Source: Chryseobacterium rhizosphaerae (GTDB lineage Bacteria; Bacteroidota; Bacteroidia; Flavobacteriales; Weeksellaceae). From it: a stretch of 64,000 nt of DNA. Shown here one piece after another: positions 1-8,860 of the stretch. The stretch is taken from NCBI RefSeq assembly GCF_003385455.1, contig NZ_QNUF01000003.1:62001-126000 (forward strand), written 5' to 3'. Positions within the stretch are counted from its first letter, which is position 1. Each line of letters starts with the position of its first letter. A model generated the notes under the pieces. That model worked only from the letters and a program-made list of their open reading frames with translations, was not told the origin of the DNA and ran no database searches. The position numbers and the translations under genes were made by a program.

Positions 1-1314
1 ATTGATATCTTTATAAGCCATTGGAGCTTCTTCAGCATTTCCCCCCATTAAAGTAACATTCTTCAGTTTCAGTTCCTTTTTAATATCATTTTGAGTGAAA
101 AGACTTCTGCATGCCCCTCTGGAGTGCGCTCTTCCTGCCCCATGGGATGCAGAGTTCAGAGAATCCGGGTTTCCTTTTCCACGAACAATAAATCCTTTTG
201 CCGTCATAGATCCGGGAATCATTCCCAGTTCATTTTCATTGGCTGGAGTAGCCCCTTTTCTGTGAACAATCACTTCTTTCCCATGATGAATTTCCTTCCA
301 GGCAAAGTTGTGATGGTTCTCAATTCTGGCTTTTACTCTGCCCCCTACAGCTTTCACCAATCTTCGGTGGATATCATCATGACAGGCAGAGGCATAGTCT
401 CCCGCAAGGTTCATAGCCGTCCAGTATTCCAATCCAAGATGGGTACTAAGGTCCAGCCATGCAAATTGCTGGGCTTCTTTTGGCAGTGGGCACTGTTCTA
501 CAGCCACTCTCGAATAATACTGGGCAATCTCTGCTCCCAGTCCTCTGGAGCCGCTATGAGAGAGAATTCCCAGATATCTTCCTTTCGGTAATCCGATCTG
601 TTCATCCTCTTCAGTAATCTCTACTTCTCCAAATTCCACGAAATGATTTCCTCCACCTGAGGATCCCATTTGTTTAATGGCTTTGCCTTTTAATCTTCTA
701 AGAATTGGAATATGATCAAAGGTATCTCTATCAAAGATTTCGTGATCTATATGGGATTTATGAGTTTCATACATCCCAAATTTCGTATGTTCCGCAAGAG
801 CCTTTTCATATTTATCTCTTGCTCCGTTAAGATATGAAACCGGTGTATCCAAAATACTGAGGCTCATCCTACAGCCGATATCCATCCCAACTCCGTAAGG
901 AATCACTGCATTTTCCACGGCAAGAACTCCCCCGATCGGAAGACCATAGCCACTGTGTGCATCGGGCATCAAAGCTCCCTGAACCGATACCGGTAGCTTT
1001 AAAGCAGTATACAGCTGATTTTTTGCTTCTTCCGAAATATTGCTCCCAAAGATCTGGAAAGAAGCACGCTGAGTATTCAGCATCCTTTTTTCTGTTTTTT
1101 TGGATGAAAGCAGGCTCTCTGCAATCTGCCCAAAAGTCAGATCCTTTTCAAAATTTTCCGGATGTACCAGTATTTCCTTTAAAAGAGATTTCACATGGTG
1201 GATATTTTTAGTTGCAAAATTTCTTTTCATGACTTCCAAAGCCACATTAACGCTTTGATTATTGGGGTAGCCCAGTTTTAATATATCTTTTCCTTTTAGT
1301 TTTAAATTTCCCAT
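1..1314 (-). CDS. rtcB: RNA-splicing ligase RtcB, 3' end cut by window edge
   Basis: RtcB joins 2',3'-cyclic phosphate (or 3'-phosphate) RNA ends to 5'-OH ends using GTP and Mn2+, in RNA repair. I translated 438 codons from the ATG at 1314; the frame is open to base 1, so only the last few dozen residues are missing. Visible motifs are DAHSGYGLPIGGV at residues 118-130, MDIGCRM at 144-150 with metal-ligand Cys148, and GNPDSLNSASHGAGR near 381-395, in which His391 is the expected guanylylated residue. The gene lies 27 bases after an unknown gene on the same strand, so the two are probably co-transcribed. No archease or RtcA gene is adjacent in the visible part. Identification is secure. Confidence 0.95.
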   Translation of the reverse strand, partial: MGNLKLKGKDILKLGYPNNQSVNVALEVMKRNFATKNIHHVKSLLKEILVHPENFEKDLTFGQIAESLLSSKKTEKRMLNTQRASFQIFGSNISEEAKNQLYTALKLPVSVQGALMPDAHSGYGLPIGGVLAVENAVIPYGVGMDIGCRMSLSILDTPVSYLNGARDKYEKALAEHTKFGMYETHKSHIDHEIFDRDTFDHIPILRRLKGKAIKQMGSSGGGNHFVEFGEVEITEEDEQIGLPKGRYLGILSHSGSRGLGAEIAQYYSRVAVEQCPLPKEAQQFAWLDLSTHLGLEYWTAMNLAGDYASACHDDIHRRLVKAVGGRVKARIENHHNFAWKEIHHGKEVIVHRKGATPANENELGMIPGSMTAKGFIVRGKGNPDSLNSASHGAGRAHSRGACRSLFTQNDIKKELKLKNVTLMGGNAEEAPMAYKDIN

Positions 1315-1341
1315 TGTTTTTGTTTTAAATAATAACAGGAC

Positions 1342-2079
1342 CTATACGTCCATAAAGCTTTCTGCAATCTCTGTTGCAGACATTCTGCAGTTTATATATT
1401 TCCTGCTTTTGATAAGATGTAAGTCTTCTTTTTTCGTTCGCCATGAATTTGATTTACCATACATTGTTTTGTGAACAATTCCGGCAACGGTATGATCACT
1501 TAAATAAGATTCCAGTTCCGCGTATTCTTTTTCCAGTTCAAAGTCTACAGGTTTATAGTGGGTAATCATATTGACCTTTACACGTAAAATAAACCTCCAT
1601 GGCTCAGTAAATTCGTAGTACACTTCATTGCATTTCCGATGGGGACAATATTCTTCGTATTTCAGAAAATATTGTCGCTCTTGAACAGTGAGTCCAAATT
1701 TTGGATCATTCCAAGACCAGGAAGAAATACGTTTCAGTTTTTGCTCTTTTTCTACATATATTCTTTTACCGAATTTTCTCTTTTTCTTAAGAAACTGACG
1801 GCTTTCGGAGTACATATAGGTATTGATTTTCTTTAGAATTCCTTCGAAAAACTCTCCGTCTTGGGATCTCATTACATCGTCCCTGACGACAAAAAACCTT
1901 ACAAATCCCCTTTGATAAGGATTATCTAAAGGAATCCATGGGATATTTCTTTTTATATCCCTAAGCTCTTCACTACGTTTATACTTTTTTCTTATCTGCT
2001 TTATTACATCTTTTCTAATTGTTCTTTTCCTGCTTCTGACGCTTCTAAGGCGGGAAAGCAGAAGGTTATCATTTTCCAT
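1342..2079 (-). CDS. Unknown basic protein upstream of rtcB
   Basis: A 245-residue soluble protein without signal peptide or membrane segment; I do not recognise its family. The first 40 residues are very rich in Arg and Lys (for example RLRSVRSRKRTIRKDVIKQ), as in nucleic-acid-binding tails. A central stretch contains YCPHRKC near residue 145, a possible but incomplete metal site. The ATG at 2077-2079 is the only good start. It is 27 bases ahead of rtcB on the same strand, so a role in RNA repair or tRNA handling is a guess from context only. A promoter/mini-ORF/terminator unit lies about 200 bases upstream and could control both genes. Confidence 0.8.
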   Translation of the reverse strand: MENDNLLLSRLRSVRSRKRTIRKDVIKQIRKKYKRSEELRDIKRNIPWIPLDNPYQRGFVRFFVVRDDVMRSQDGEFFEGILKKINTYMYSESRQFLKKKRKFGKRIYVEKEQKLKRISSWSWNDPKFGLTVQERQYFLKYEEYCPHRKCNEVYYEFTEPWRFILRVKVNMITHYKPVDFELEKEYAELESYLSDHTVAGIVHKTMYGKSNSWRTKKEDLHLIKSRKYINCRMSATEIAESFMDV

Positions 2080-2141
2080 TTTAAGACACCAGATATCGAT
2101 ACAAGATCAATGATGATGAACTTGTAATACATCTGTTTTTT

Positions 2142-2163
2142 TTCAACTTAAATTTTAGTTGAA
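2142..2163. repeat. Palindrome upstream of the rtcB-linked operon
   Basis: Inverted repeat with arms TTCAACT and AGTTGAA around an AT-rich 8-base centre, 63-84 bases upstream of the ATG at 2079. It could be an operator or a weak hairpin; nothing else supports a function. Confidence 0.25.
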
Positions 2164-2273
2164 TAATTTTACTATGATGAACAAGACGAAGTTTTAATCA
2201 TAAAGATTCCTTCATTCTGTCCTTAATGACACTGAAAAGATTTCGGGGAAACGTGAGTTTGAAATATTGCGCA

Positions 2274-2306
2274 ATAAAAAACCCGAAATCTCTACGACTT
2301 CGGGTT
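2274..2306 (-). terminator. Rho-independent terminator after the 25-codon ORF
   Basis: Arms AACCCGAA (2280-2287) and TTCGGGTT (2299-2306) form an 8-bp stem. Read on the minus strand the stem is followed by six T residues, so it ends transcription coming from the promoter at 2450-2479. It lies about 200 bases before the next minus-strand gene, so it could be a simple terminator or part of an attenuator. Confidence 0.75.
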
Positions 2307-2330
2307 CTGATATTTCATTGTACTGTTATT

Positions 2331-2408
2331 CTATGAGTATACCAAACCACGAAGCCTTACCACCATAAGTGGCAATCCAACTGTAGAATTCTGTTTTGTT
2401 CTGAACAT
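2331..2408 (-). CDS. Possible 25-residue leader peptide
   Basis: A short ORF starting at an ATG (2406-2408) and ending in TAG, 42 bases downstream of a clear flavobacterial promoter box and just before a Rho-independent terminator. Its C-terminal half reads GLPLMVVRLRGLVYS. Position and size fit a leader peptide in a transcription attenuator, and the run of Val, Leu and Arg would make ribosome speed sensitive to those aminoacyl-tRNAs, but no classic run of one amino acid is present. Alternatively the ORF is incidental and the transcript is a small RNA of roughly 165 nt. I see no similarity to any larger gene in the window. Confidence 0.35.
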   Translation of the reverse strand: MFRTKQNSTVGLPLMVVRLRGLVYS

Positions 2409-2449
2409 TGCTTCGTTGTTTTTTAATGGTTAGACTTGATTTTCAGCTG

Positions 2450-2479
2450 CAAATATAAAATTATTTTTTTAATCACCAA
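2450..2479 (-). promoter_or_regulatory. Flavobacterial promoter for the mini-ORF transcript
   Basis: On the minus strand TTG (2477-2479) is followed by a 19-base spacer and TATATTTG (2450-2457). This matches the Bacteroidetes housekeeping consensus TTG-N17-23-TAnnTTTG. Transcription should start near 2443. Confidence 0.7.
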
Positions 2480-2514
2480 TTCTTTTTAAATCTTATTTTT
2501 GTGAAAAAAAATTT

Positions 2515-3360
2515 ATGTATAAACTTTTATTAGGCTTGCTTCCCTTGCTTTTTGTTGCATGTAAGAAGGAAAATCCTGTAAAAAAAGAAGAAGTAAAAAC
2601 AACCGATACCGCCTGCAATTCGTCTCATTTTATGAAAAAGATTCTGGAGTTAGATGAAATGAAGACTCAGGCTAAATTTTTGGATTCAGTAACCCATGGA
2701 AAAAGCGGAATTGCTTTTTTGGTAGACAGTACAAGGGTGAAAAATGTCTGGGAATACTCTTTTTCTGCCGGTTATAATGGTCCTGACCGATTTGAAACCT
2801 ATCATATTTTTTATGCTTCAAGTGACCAGTGTAATGCTCTAAAGATTGCAGAACCTGTGTCCGGTGAGACTCTTTCTATAGAGGAATGGAGAAAACGTAA
2901 AGATGAGCCTGTAGAAATGGAGTCCTCTTTAAAAAAAGGTCTCTACAGTTTACCTGTTGAGAGTCTTCCGCAAGTGGATATGAAGTTTTTGGAAACAGAT
3001 TTTCTCATAGAAGGATCAGAGCAATACAGCTGCGGAAATCCCATGTTCAGATATTTTCCTTTAACTCGGTATAAAAATATTGAACTGGTTCTGGTTCCTA
3101 TGGATTGTGGTGATTTTGACTACCGGTATTATCTTCTTACGGTATTGAATAACAAAATAATCGGAGAACTTTATGTGGAAGGACTTTGGTTTGATCCGGG
3201 AAAGGATGATAAAATCGAAGAATTCAGCAGCTATAAAATCAGTAAGGGTGGGAAGATTACTGTAACTACAGAACAAAAGCTTGACGGAAATCCTCAAAAA
3301 ACAACGGATACTTATTATCAGATTATGGATGACGGTCATATCAATCCAATAAAAAAATAA
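2515..3360 (+). CDS. Hypothetical lipoprotein
   Basis: A 281-residue exported protein. The N-terminus MYKLLLGLLPLLFVAC is a lipoprotein signal with lipobox FVAC and Cys16 as the acylated residue, followed by a Lys-rich stretch. The rest is a soluble domain I do not recognise, so function is unknown. The ATG at 2515 lies only 13 bases after a TATTTTTG box (2494-2501), so the mRNA leader would be very short. It is transcribed alone, away from the mini-ORF unit, and ends in a bidirectional terminator shared with the mutase gene. Confidence 0.8.
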   Translation: MYKLLLGLLPLLFVACKKENPVKKEEVKTTDTACNSSHFMKKILELDEMKTQAKFLDSVTHGKSGIAFLVDSTRVKNVWEYSFSAGYNGPDRFETYHIFYASSDQCNALKIAEPVSGETLSIEEWRKRKDEPVEMESSLKKGLYSLPVESLPQVDMKFLETDFLIEGSEQYSCGNPMFRYFPLTRYKNIELVLVPMDCGDFDYRYYLLTVLNNKIIGELYVEGLWFDPGKDDKIEEFSSYKISKGGKITVTTEQKLDGNPQKTTDTYYQIMDDGHINPIKK

Positions 3361-3363
3361 AAT

Positions 3364-3400
3364 AAAAAGGCTGTTTTCCATGTTGAGAAACAGCCTTTTG
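3364..3400. terminator. Bidirectional terminator
   Basis: Arms AAGGCTGTTT (3367-3376) and AAACAGCCTT (3388-3397) between convergent genes, with T-rich sequence on the plus side and A-rich (T on minus) on the other. It serves both the lipoprotein gene and the mutase gene. Confidence 0.8.
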
Positions 3401-3419
3401 TTTATTCTTGATTTATCAT

Positions 3420-5543
3420 TCAGATTTTTGCCAATAGTCTTTCTAAGATTTCCACGGCACATTTGGGAAGGTTTGTTCCCGGCCCAAAGATAAAGTCAGC
3501 TCCATTAGCATACAGGAACTCATAATCCTGTTGCGGAATTACTCCTCCTACCACAATGGTCACATCATCTGCTCCCAATTTTGACAACTCTTCTACAACC
3601 TGTGGTACCAATGTTTTGTGTCCTGCAGCCAGTGAAGATACTCCCAGGATATGGATATCGTTTTCAATGGCCTGTTTTGCCACTTCTTCCGGAGTCTGGA
3701 ACAATGGCGCTACATCAACGTCAAATCCCATGTCTGCAAATGCCGTAGCCACCACTTTTGCTCCTCTGTCATGCCCGTCCTGCCCCATTTTGGCAACCAT
3801 AATTCTCGGGCGGCGTCCTTCTTCTTCTTCAAACTTCTGAGTAAGATTAAGGGCTTTTTCAAAGTATTCATTTTTACCGGCGTTCATAGCATATACTCCA
3901 GAGATTGTTTTAATGTTTGCTTTATATCTTCCAAAGGTCTCTTCCATGGCATCACTCATTTCGCCAAGGGTAACTCTTCTTTTTGCGGCTTTGATACATA
4001 AAGCCAACAGGTTTCCTTTGCCTGTCTTAGCGCTTTCACGGATCTCATTTAAAACCTGTTCAACATCTTCAGCATTTCTTTCTGCTTTGATGGTATTCAA
4101 TCTTTCGATCTGCTTTCTGCGAACTTCTGTATTATCAATATCCAGGATCTCTATTCCATCCTGTTTCAGTGAGGTTTTGAATGAGTTGACTCCAATAATA
4201 AATTCTTCCCCGCTATCAATCTTGGCTTGTTTTTTTGCGGCAGCTTCTTCAATTCTCATTTTAGGAATTCCGGCTTCAATAGCTTTGGTCATTCCTCCCT
4301 CCTGCTCTACCTCATCAATATACCTCATCGCTTCCTCTATCATCTGCTGAGTAAGGCTTTCTACAAGATTACTTCCTCCCATCGGATCTACCACATCACA
4401 AATTCCGCTTTCCTGCTGAAGGATGATCTGTGTATTTCTGGCAATTTTTGCGGAATAATCCGTAGGAAGAGCAATAGCCTCATCCAGTGCATTGGTATGC
4501 AGGGATTGCGTTCCGCCTAATGCTGAAGATAGTGCTTCAATAGCTGTTCTTGTAATATTGTTGAAGGGTTCCTGCTCCGTCAGAGACCATCCGGAAGTTT
4601 GCGAATGGGTTCTTAAGGCTAAAGATTTTGGATTCTGAGGATTAAACTGCTTTAAAAGAGTCGCCCAGATATATCTTGCAGCCCTCATTTTAGCAATTTC
4701 CATAAAATGATTCATCCCGATTGCCCAGAAAAATGACAGTCGTGGTGCAAAATCATCTACATTCATACCGGCCTTAATCCCTGTTCTTACATATTCTAGG
4801 CCATCTGCAAGCGTATAGGCCATCTCCAGAACCGGAGTAGCACCCGCTTCCTGCATATGGTATCCTGAGATGGATATCGAGTTAAATTTGGGTATATTTT
4901 GTGAGGTATATTCAAAGATATCTGCAATAATCTTCATAGAAGGTGCCGGTGGATAGATATAGGTATTTCTCACCATAAATTCTTTCAGGATATCATTCTG
5001 AATAGTTCCGGAAAGGAGTTCCTGTTTTACGCCCTGCTCTTCGGCAGCAACGATATAAAAAGACAGAATAGGGAGCACCGCTCCATTCATCGTCATGGAG
5101 ACAGAGATCTGATCCAAAGGGATTTCATTGAAGAGTATTTTCATATCTTCCACAGAGTCTATGGCAACGCCTGCTTTTCCCACATCACCTACTACTCTTG
5201 CATGATCAGAATCATATCCCCTGTGGGTAGCAAGGTCAAAAGCAACCGATAGTCCTTTTTGCCCCGCTGCCAGGTTTCTTCTGTAAAATGCATTAGATTC
5301 TTCTGCTGTGGAAAATCCGGCATACTGTCGGACTGTCCATGGTTTCTGAACATACATCGTGGAATACGGGCCTCTCAGATAAGGTTCAATTCCCGGAGAA
5401 GTCTGTGTTAAAGATTCATCTTTTACATCTTTTTTTTCATAAGATGACTTAAGCTCTAATCCGTCTTTTTCAAAATTGTATATTTCTCTTTCCTGAGGTA
5501 ATACATTAAAATCCGGCTTTTTCACAGAAATTGTCTTTCGCAT
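3420..5543 (-). CDS. scpA: Methylmalonyl-CoA mutase, large (catalytic) subunit
   Basis: Adenosylcobalamin enzyme that interconverts (R)-methylmalonyl-CoA and succinyl-CoA, linking propionyl-CoA and odd-chain or branched-chain breakdown to the TCA cycle. The 707 residues comprise the N-terminal TIM-barrel substrate domain (about 50-540; [20 protein letters not shown] is diagnostic) and a C-terminal B12-binding domain with DGHDRG at 589-594, where His591 is the lower cobalt ligand. Full length for the catalytic subunit. The small subunit gene, often adjacent in Bacteroidetes, is absent on both sides; upstream lies an unrelated protease gene with its own terminator. No cobalamin riboswitch was seen. 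Confidence 0.96.
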   Translation of the reverse strand: MRKTISVKKPDFNVLPQEREIYNFEKDGLELKSSYEKKDVKDESLTQTSPGIEPYLRGPYSTMYVQKPWTVRQYAGFSTAEESNAFYRRNLAAGQKGLSVAFDLATHRGYDSDHARVVGDVGKAGVAIDSVEDMKILFNEIPLDQISVSMTMNGAVLPILSFYIVAAEEQGVKQELLSGTIQNDILKEFMVRNTYIYPPAPSMKIIADIFEYTSQNIPKFNSISISGYHMQEAGATPVLEMAYTLADGLEYVRTGIKAGMNVDDFAPRLSFFWAIGMNHFMEIAKMRAARYIWATLLKQFNPQNPKSLALRTHSQTSGWSLTEQEPFNNITRTAIEALSSALGGTQSLHTNALDEAIALPTDYSAKIARNTQIILQQESGICDVVDPMGGSNLVESLTQQMIEEAMRYIDEVEQEGGMTKAIEAGIPKMRIEEAAAKKQAKIDSGEEFIIGVNSFKTSLKQDGIEILDIDNTEVRRKQIERLNTIKAERNAEDVEQVLNEIRESAKTGKGNLLALCIKAAKRRVTLGEMSDAMEETFGRYKANIKTISGVYAMNAGKNEYFEKALNLTQKFEEEEGRRPRIMVAKMGQDGHDRGAKVVATAFADMGFDVDVAPLFQTPEEVAKQAIENDIHILGVSSLAAGHKTLVPQVVEELSKLGADDVTIVVGGVIPQQDYEFLYANGADFIFGPGTNLPKCAVEILERLLAKI

Positions 5544-5632
5544 TCCAATAATTTTTGTCTGCGTAAAGTTAATTTTTTTGAATGAAACACAAAACTTCTG
5601 TTAACATTCTATTTATCTAAAGCTTAGCCACA

Positions 5633-5660
5633 AAAAAGGCCGGGCAAATGCCCGGCCTTT
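5633..5660 (-). terminator. Strong Rho-independent terminator
   Basis: Perfect hairpin with arms AAGGCCGGGC and GCCCGGCCTT around AAAT (5637-5660), followed on the minus strand by a T-run. It ends the reprolysin-like protease transcript. Confidence 0.9.
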
Positions 5661-5680
5661 ATGATAGATATACGCTTTGC

Positions 5681-8600
5681 TTATTTTTTGATAAGCTTAG
5701 TATTGTACGTATTTTTCTCGTCTTTGATTGTTACTACATACATTCCTTTAACTAATGAAGCAACATTGATTCTACCTTCAATCTTACCTTCCTGAACCAA
5801 TCTACCGTCTGCACTGTAGATTTTGTAATCTGCTTTACCTTTAAGGTTTTTCACTTCTACAAAAGTATCAGCAGGGTTAGGGTAGATAGACACTTCAGAA
5901 GTTTTTGTACTGTTTACTTCACCTACTGCCAGGTTCCCTGCAATTTTAACCGGGAAATCTTTAAATGAACCAACTGAATAGATTCCTCCACCTTCTAAAT
6001 AAGATGGGCTACTACATGGTCCGCTAGCAGTAACAAAAGAGGTATTTGCCACTCTCATTCTTAAAGTTTTATCCCCTGAATAGGTGTCTCCAGGAACAGT
6101 AAATGTCATTGTTCCTGCGTGTAGTGAGTTAGCATCAGGAGTAGCACTATTAGATCCAATTTTCTCTGTACTTTCGAAAACACCATTCCTGTTGTAATCG
6201 ATCCATACTTCTACGTTGTCAGGATAGTTATCATCTGCAATTTCGTTACCAATACCAATGTAAGACAATGTATATTGCGTTCCCTGAGTAAGGTTAATCA
6301 TTTTGGTCGTATCTTCACTGAAATCTAAATAAGTTCTGAAGATACTCTTATAAGTTGCATCTAAGTAAGCCAAATTAGCTACGTTTAATTTAGCTAAACC
6401 ACTGTTAAGTGCATAGTTGGCAAAACTATTTCCACCAGTACTCATTAAGCAATAATCTGCTCCTGTTCTTAATCCTTTAGTTTTGAAGGTATAATTATTT
6501 GAAAAAGCTCCAGGAACAGAGTTTACTACAGCAGCAACCTGTACTTCATAGTTAGTTTCATCTTCAAGAGCGCTTAACAATACTGAATTAGTAGGGCTCG
6601 TAGTATTGGTCCAGTTAGTAACTCCTGCTTTTCTATAATTAATAGAATAAGTAGCACCAGGAACACTATTCCAGCCTACAACAGCCGTGTTTTTCAATAT
6701 ATCCGCAGCAATCGCAGATACTCCTGTTGGCGCATCTGTAGTTGAAGTTGGTGCAGTACCAATAGCAACTTTTGGAGATACTGCATAGAATATATTTCCA
6801 ATTGCAGAAATTTTTAATTTAATAGGACCTGTAACACCAGAAGGGATCTGGCCAGTATAACTTCCTGTATTAGGAGTAGAAGCTACAAGCTCTGTCCATG
6901 AAGATCCGTTTACAAGATCCGTTGTGTATTCTATTTTTACGTTAGCTACATTGTATGGTGCAGAGTTAGTATTCACTACATCCCATGAAATTGTATTAGC
7001 AGCATTATTGTATAGTACTGTAGCTTCAGTAAGACCTTTAAATTTGAAAGGGCCATCATCTTTAACATTAACCGTAGTTTCCGCCGATACTAACATTGGA
7101 GTAGCATTTTCGTCCCTAACAGTTACCGCATACTTAAGAGTTCTTGGAATATAAGAAACGGTTTCCCATTTTGTTTTATCTGTTAAATTTCCTGACATTA
7201 CTATAGGAAGGCTTGGAAAATATCTTCTTCCACTGGCTGTTCCAAAATAAGATCTTGTCAATGCTCCCTGAGAATTATATCCCCAACCACTGTCACCGGA
7301 TATTGAATGGTATGAATCAGCACTGTCATATTGTTCCCATGTATATTTAATAGGATCAGCATCTGTAGCTGCAGCATCCAGATAATACGCAGTACCTTTA
7401 GGAATATTATAAGCAGTAAGAGGTGAAATTACCGGAGCGGTATTGGTTGTTATATCCTGCCACACCCCGCATGTTGTCTTGCTATCCAGCTTGTTTAATA
7501 CCTGGTTCACAGACGAATAATGAAAATAGGCATCAGTAAAGTTCTGTACATTATCTCCTGTAATTCCGGCATATCCCATTATGGTAGTACCACCACCTGG
7601 CTCTATGTTTACTCCCGATCCTTCTGAGTTGTGTGAAAATGTATGGTTTGCACCTAGCTGGTGTCCCATTTCATGAGCTGCATAATCTATATCAAAAGCA
7701 TCTCCCGTTGGGTTTGCCATTTGAGTAAAAGCAGAACCTTTTGCTAAAGAGTTTGTATTTGCAGGATTAACACATGTAGATCCGATAGATCCAGCATTAC
7801 CATTTCCCCCTGCTGCATTGAATACATGCCCCATATCATAGTTGGCATTTCCTACATCTAGAGTCAGCATCCTTTGTAATTGTAAATTCAATGAAGGATC
7901 ATTTTGTGCTACTGGAGGTGTATAAAAATCTGTAGCAGGATTTGTGTAAATGATATTAGGAAGATCCTGAATAATTAACTTTATTCCAAAATCTTTCTGA
8001 AAAATACCATTTACGCGATTCATTGTAGCATTCATTTGCGCTACTGTATTAGCAGTTCCCCCATTTGGATCAAATTTTTGGGTGTATTCACCTGTAACTG
8101 CTAAAGCTAATCTGTAAGTTCTGAACTTTGTACTGGCTGGTCTGTTAGTATTTCCTGCATTAATATTAGACAGAGTATTTCTACCATAAGCTTCTAATGA
8201 CTTTATATCTTTAAAATTCTTCTCATCTGTTGTACATTCGAAACCATGTTCTCCTTCCGTTCTCTTTGTTTTATAGAAAACACCATATACTTGCTTATCT
8301 GTAGTAATAGGCTCAATAAACTGGAATTTCCCATCTTTAATAATCATGGACTGCATTTCCCTTGGAGAAGTACTGAATCTTAAATATTTAGACGGATCGT
8401 CTACCCCAACTCCCATATAAGATCCTAGCTGATATCTGTCTGCCATAGATTTCTCCATTACAGGATCACTATATACAGCAAATCTTTCAATCTTCCCTTC
8501 TGCTGTAGGTAAAGAAACAATAACCGCCTGAGCTCCTTTTCCTGTTTCCACAGCATCCTTTAAAACGCTCCTAAGAGACTGTAAATCTAGTCTATAAGAA

Positions 8601-8722
8601 TGTTGAACTTCTACTTCTTTTCTGATTTCGGACGTTCTTTGTGATGCAGGCGTCCACCTTTGTGCATTAAAGCTGGATAGCCCAGCCGCTAGTGCACAAA
8701 CTAGTAAAATTCTTTTTTTCAT
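5681..8722 (-). CDS. Secreted reprolysin-like zinc protease with T9SS sorting tail
   Basis: A 1013-residue exported protease. Residues 1-20 are a signal peptide. The M12B-type catalytic domain (about 200-430) has the zinc site HEMGHQLGANH at 350-360, with His350, His354 and His360 as ligands and Glu351 as catalytic base; a Met-turn candidate (TIMGYAG) follows. Next come Ig/fibronectin III-like modules (about 560-815), a GEVED-type beta-rich domain (about 860-955), and a C-terminal type IX sorting domain beginning near VSIYPNPADTFVEVKN and ending in Lys-Lys. It is expected to cross the outer membrane by T9SS and degrade extracellular protein. Transcribed alone; strong terminator downstream. 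Confidence 0.93.
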   Translation of the reverse strand: MKKRILLVCALAAGLSSFNAQRWTPASQRTSEIRKEVEVQHSYRLDLQSLRSVLKDAVETGKGAQAVIVSLPTAEGKIERFAVYSDPVMEKSMADRYQLGSYMGVGVDDPSKYLRFSTSPREMQSMIIKDGKFQFIEPITTDKQVYGVFYKTKRTEGEHGFECTTDEKNFKDIKSLEAYGRNTLSNINAGNTNRPASTKFRTYRLALAVTGEYTQKFDPNGGTANTVAQMNATMNRVNGIFQKDFGIKLIIQDLPNIIYTNPATDFYTPPVAQNDPSLNLQLQRMLTLDVGNANYDMGHVFNAAGGNGNAGSIGSTCVNPANTNSLAKGSAFTQMANPTGDAFDIDYAAHEMGHQLGANHTFSHNSEGSGVNIEPGGGTTIMGYAGITGDNVQNFTDAYFHYSSVNQVLNKLDSKTTCGVWQDITTNTAPVISPLTAYNIPKGTAYYLDAAATDADPIKYTWEQYDSADSYHSISGDSGWGYNSQGALTRSYFGTASGRRYFPSLPIVMSGNLTDKTKWETVSYIPRTLKYAVTVRDENATPMLVSAETTVNVKDDGPFKFKGLTEATVLYNNAANTISWDVVNTNSAPYNVANVKIEYTTDLVNGSSWTELVASTPNTGSYTGQIPSGVTGPIKLKISAIGNIFYAVSPKVAIGTAPTSTTDAPTGVSAIAADILKNTAVVGWNSVPGATYSINYRKAGVTNWTNTTSPTNSVLLSALEDETNYEVQVAAVVNSVPGAFSNNYTFKTKGLRTGADYCLMSTGGNSFANYALNSGLAKLNVANLAYLDATYKSIFRTYLDFSEDTTKMINLTQGTQYTLSYIGIGNEIADDNYPDNVEVWIDYNRNGVFESTEKIGSNSATPDANSLHAGTMTFTVPGDTYSGDKTLRMRVANTSFVTASGPCSSPSYLEGGGIYSVGSFKDFPVKIAGNLAVGEVNSTKTSEVSIYPNPADTFVEVKNLKGKADYKIYSADGRLVQEGKIEGRINVASLVKGMYVVTIKDEKNTYNTKLIKK

Positions 8723-8797
8723 AATTACTTAATTGAATAAAAATTAGTAAACTTTAAATATCCATGGTAAAAATACTAATTACAATCAAAGTAACCT

Positions 8798-8836
8798 CTA
8801 AAAAAATGGCTGATTTTTAATAAAATCAGCCATTTT
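8798..8836 (-). terminator. Rho-independent terminator
   Basis: 15-bp hairpin with arms AAAATGGCTGATTTT (8803-8817) and AAAATCAGCCATTTT (8822-8836), ending the prolyl oligopeptidase transcript on the minus strand. Confidence 0.85.
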
Positions 8837-8860
8837 TGTTATTTTTTTATTATTTATCTA

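Noticed and set aside
91..591. Plus-strand ORF of 166 codons opposite rtcB
   Set aside because: It is antisense to the conserved RtcB coding sequence, including the guanylylation site, and has no promoter or recognisable protein features.
3556..4520. Several plus-strand ORFs opposite the mutase gene
   Set aside because: All are shadows of a conserved gene on the other strand; translations are low-complexity Ser/Phe/Ile-rich without domains.
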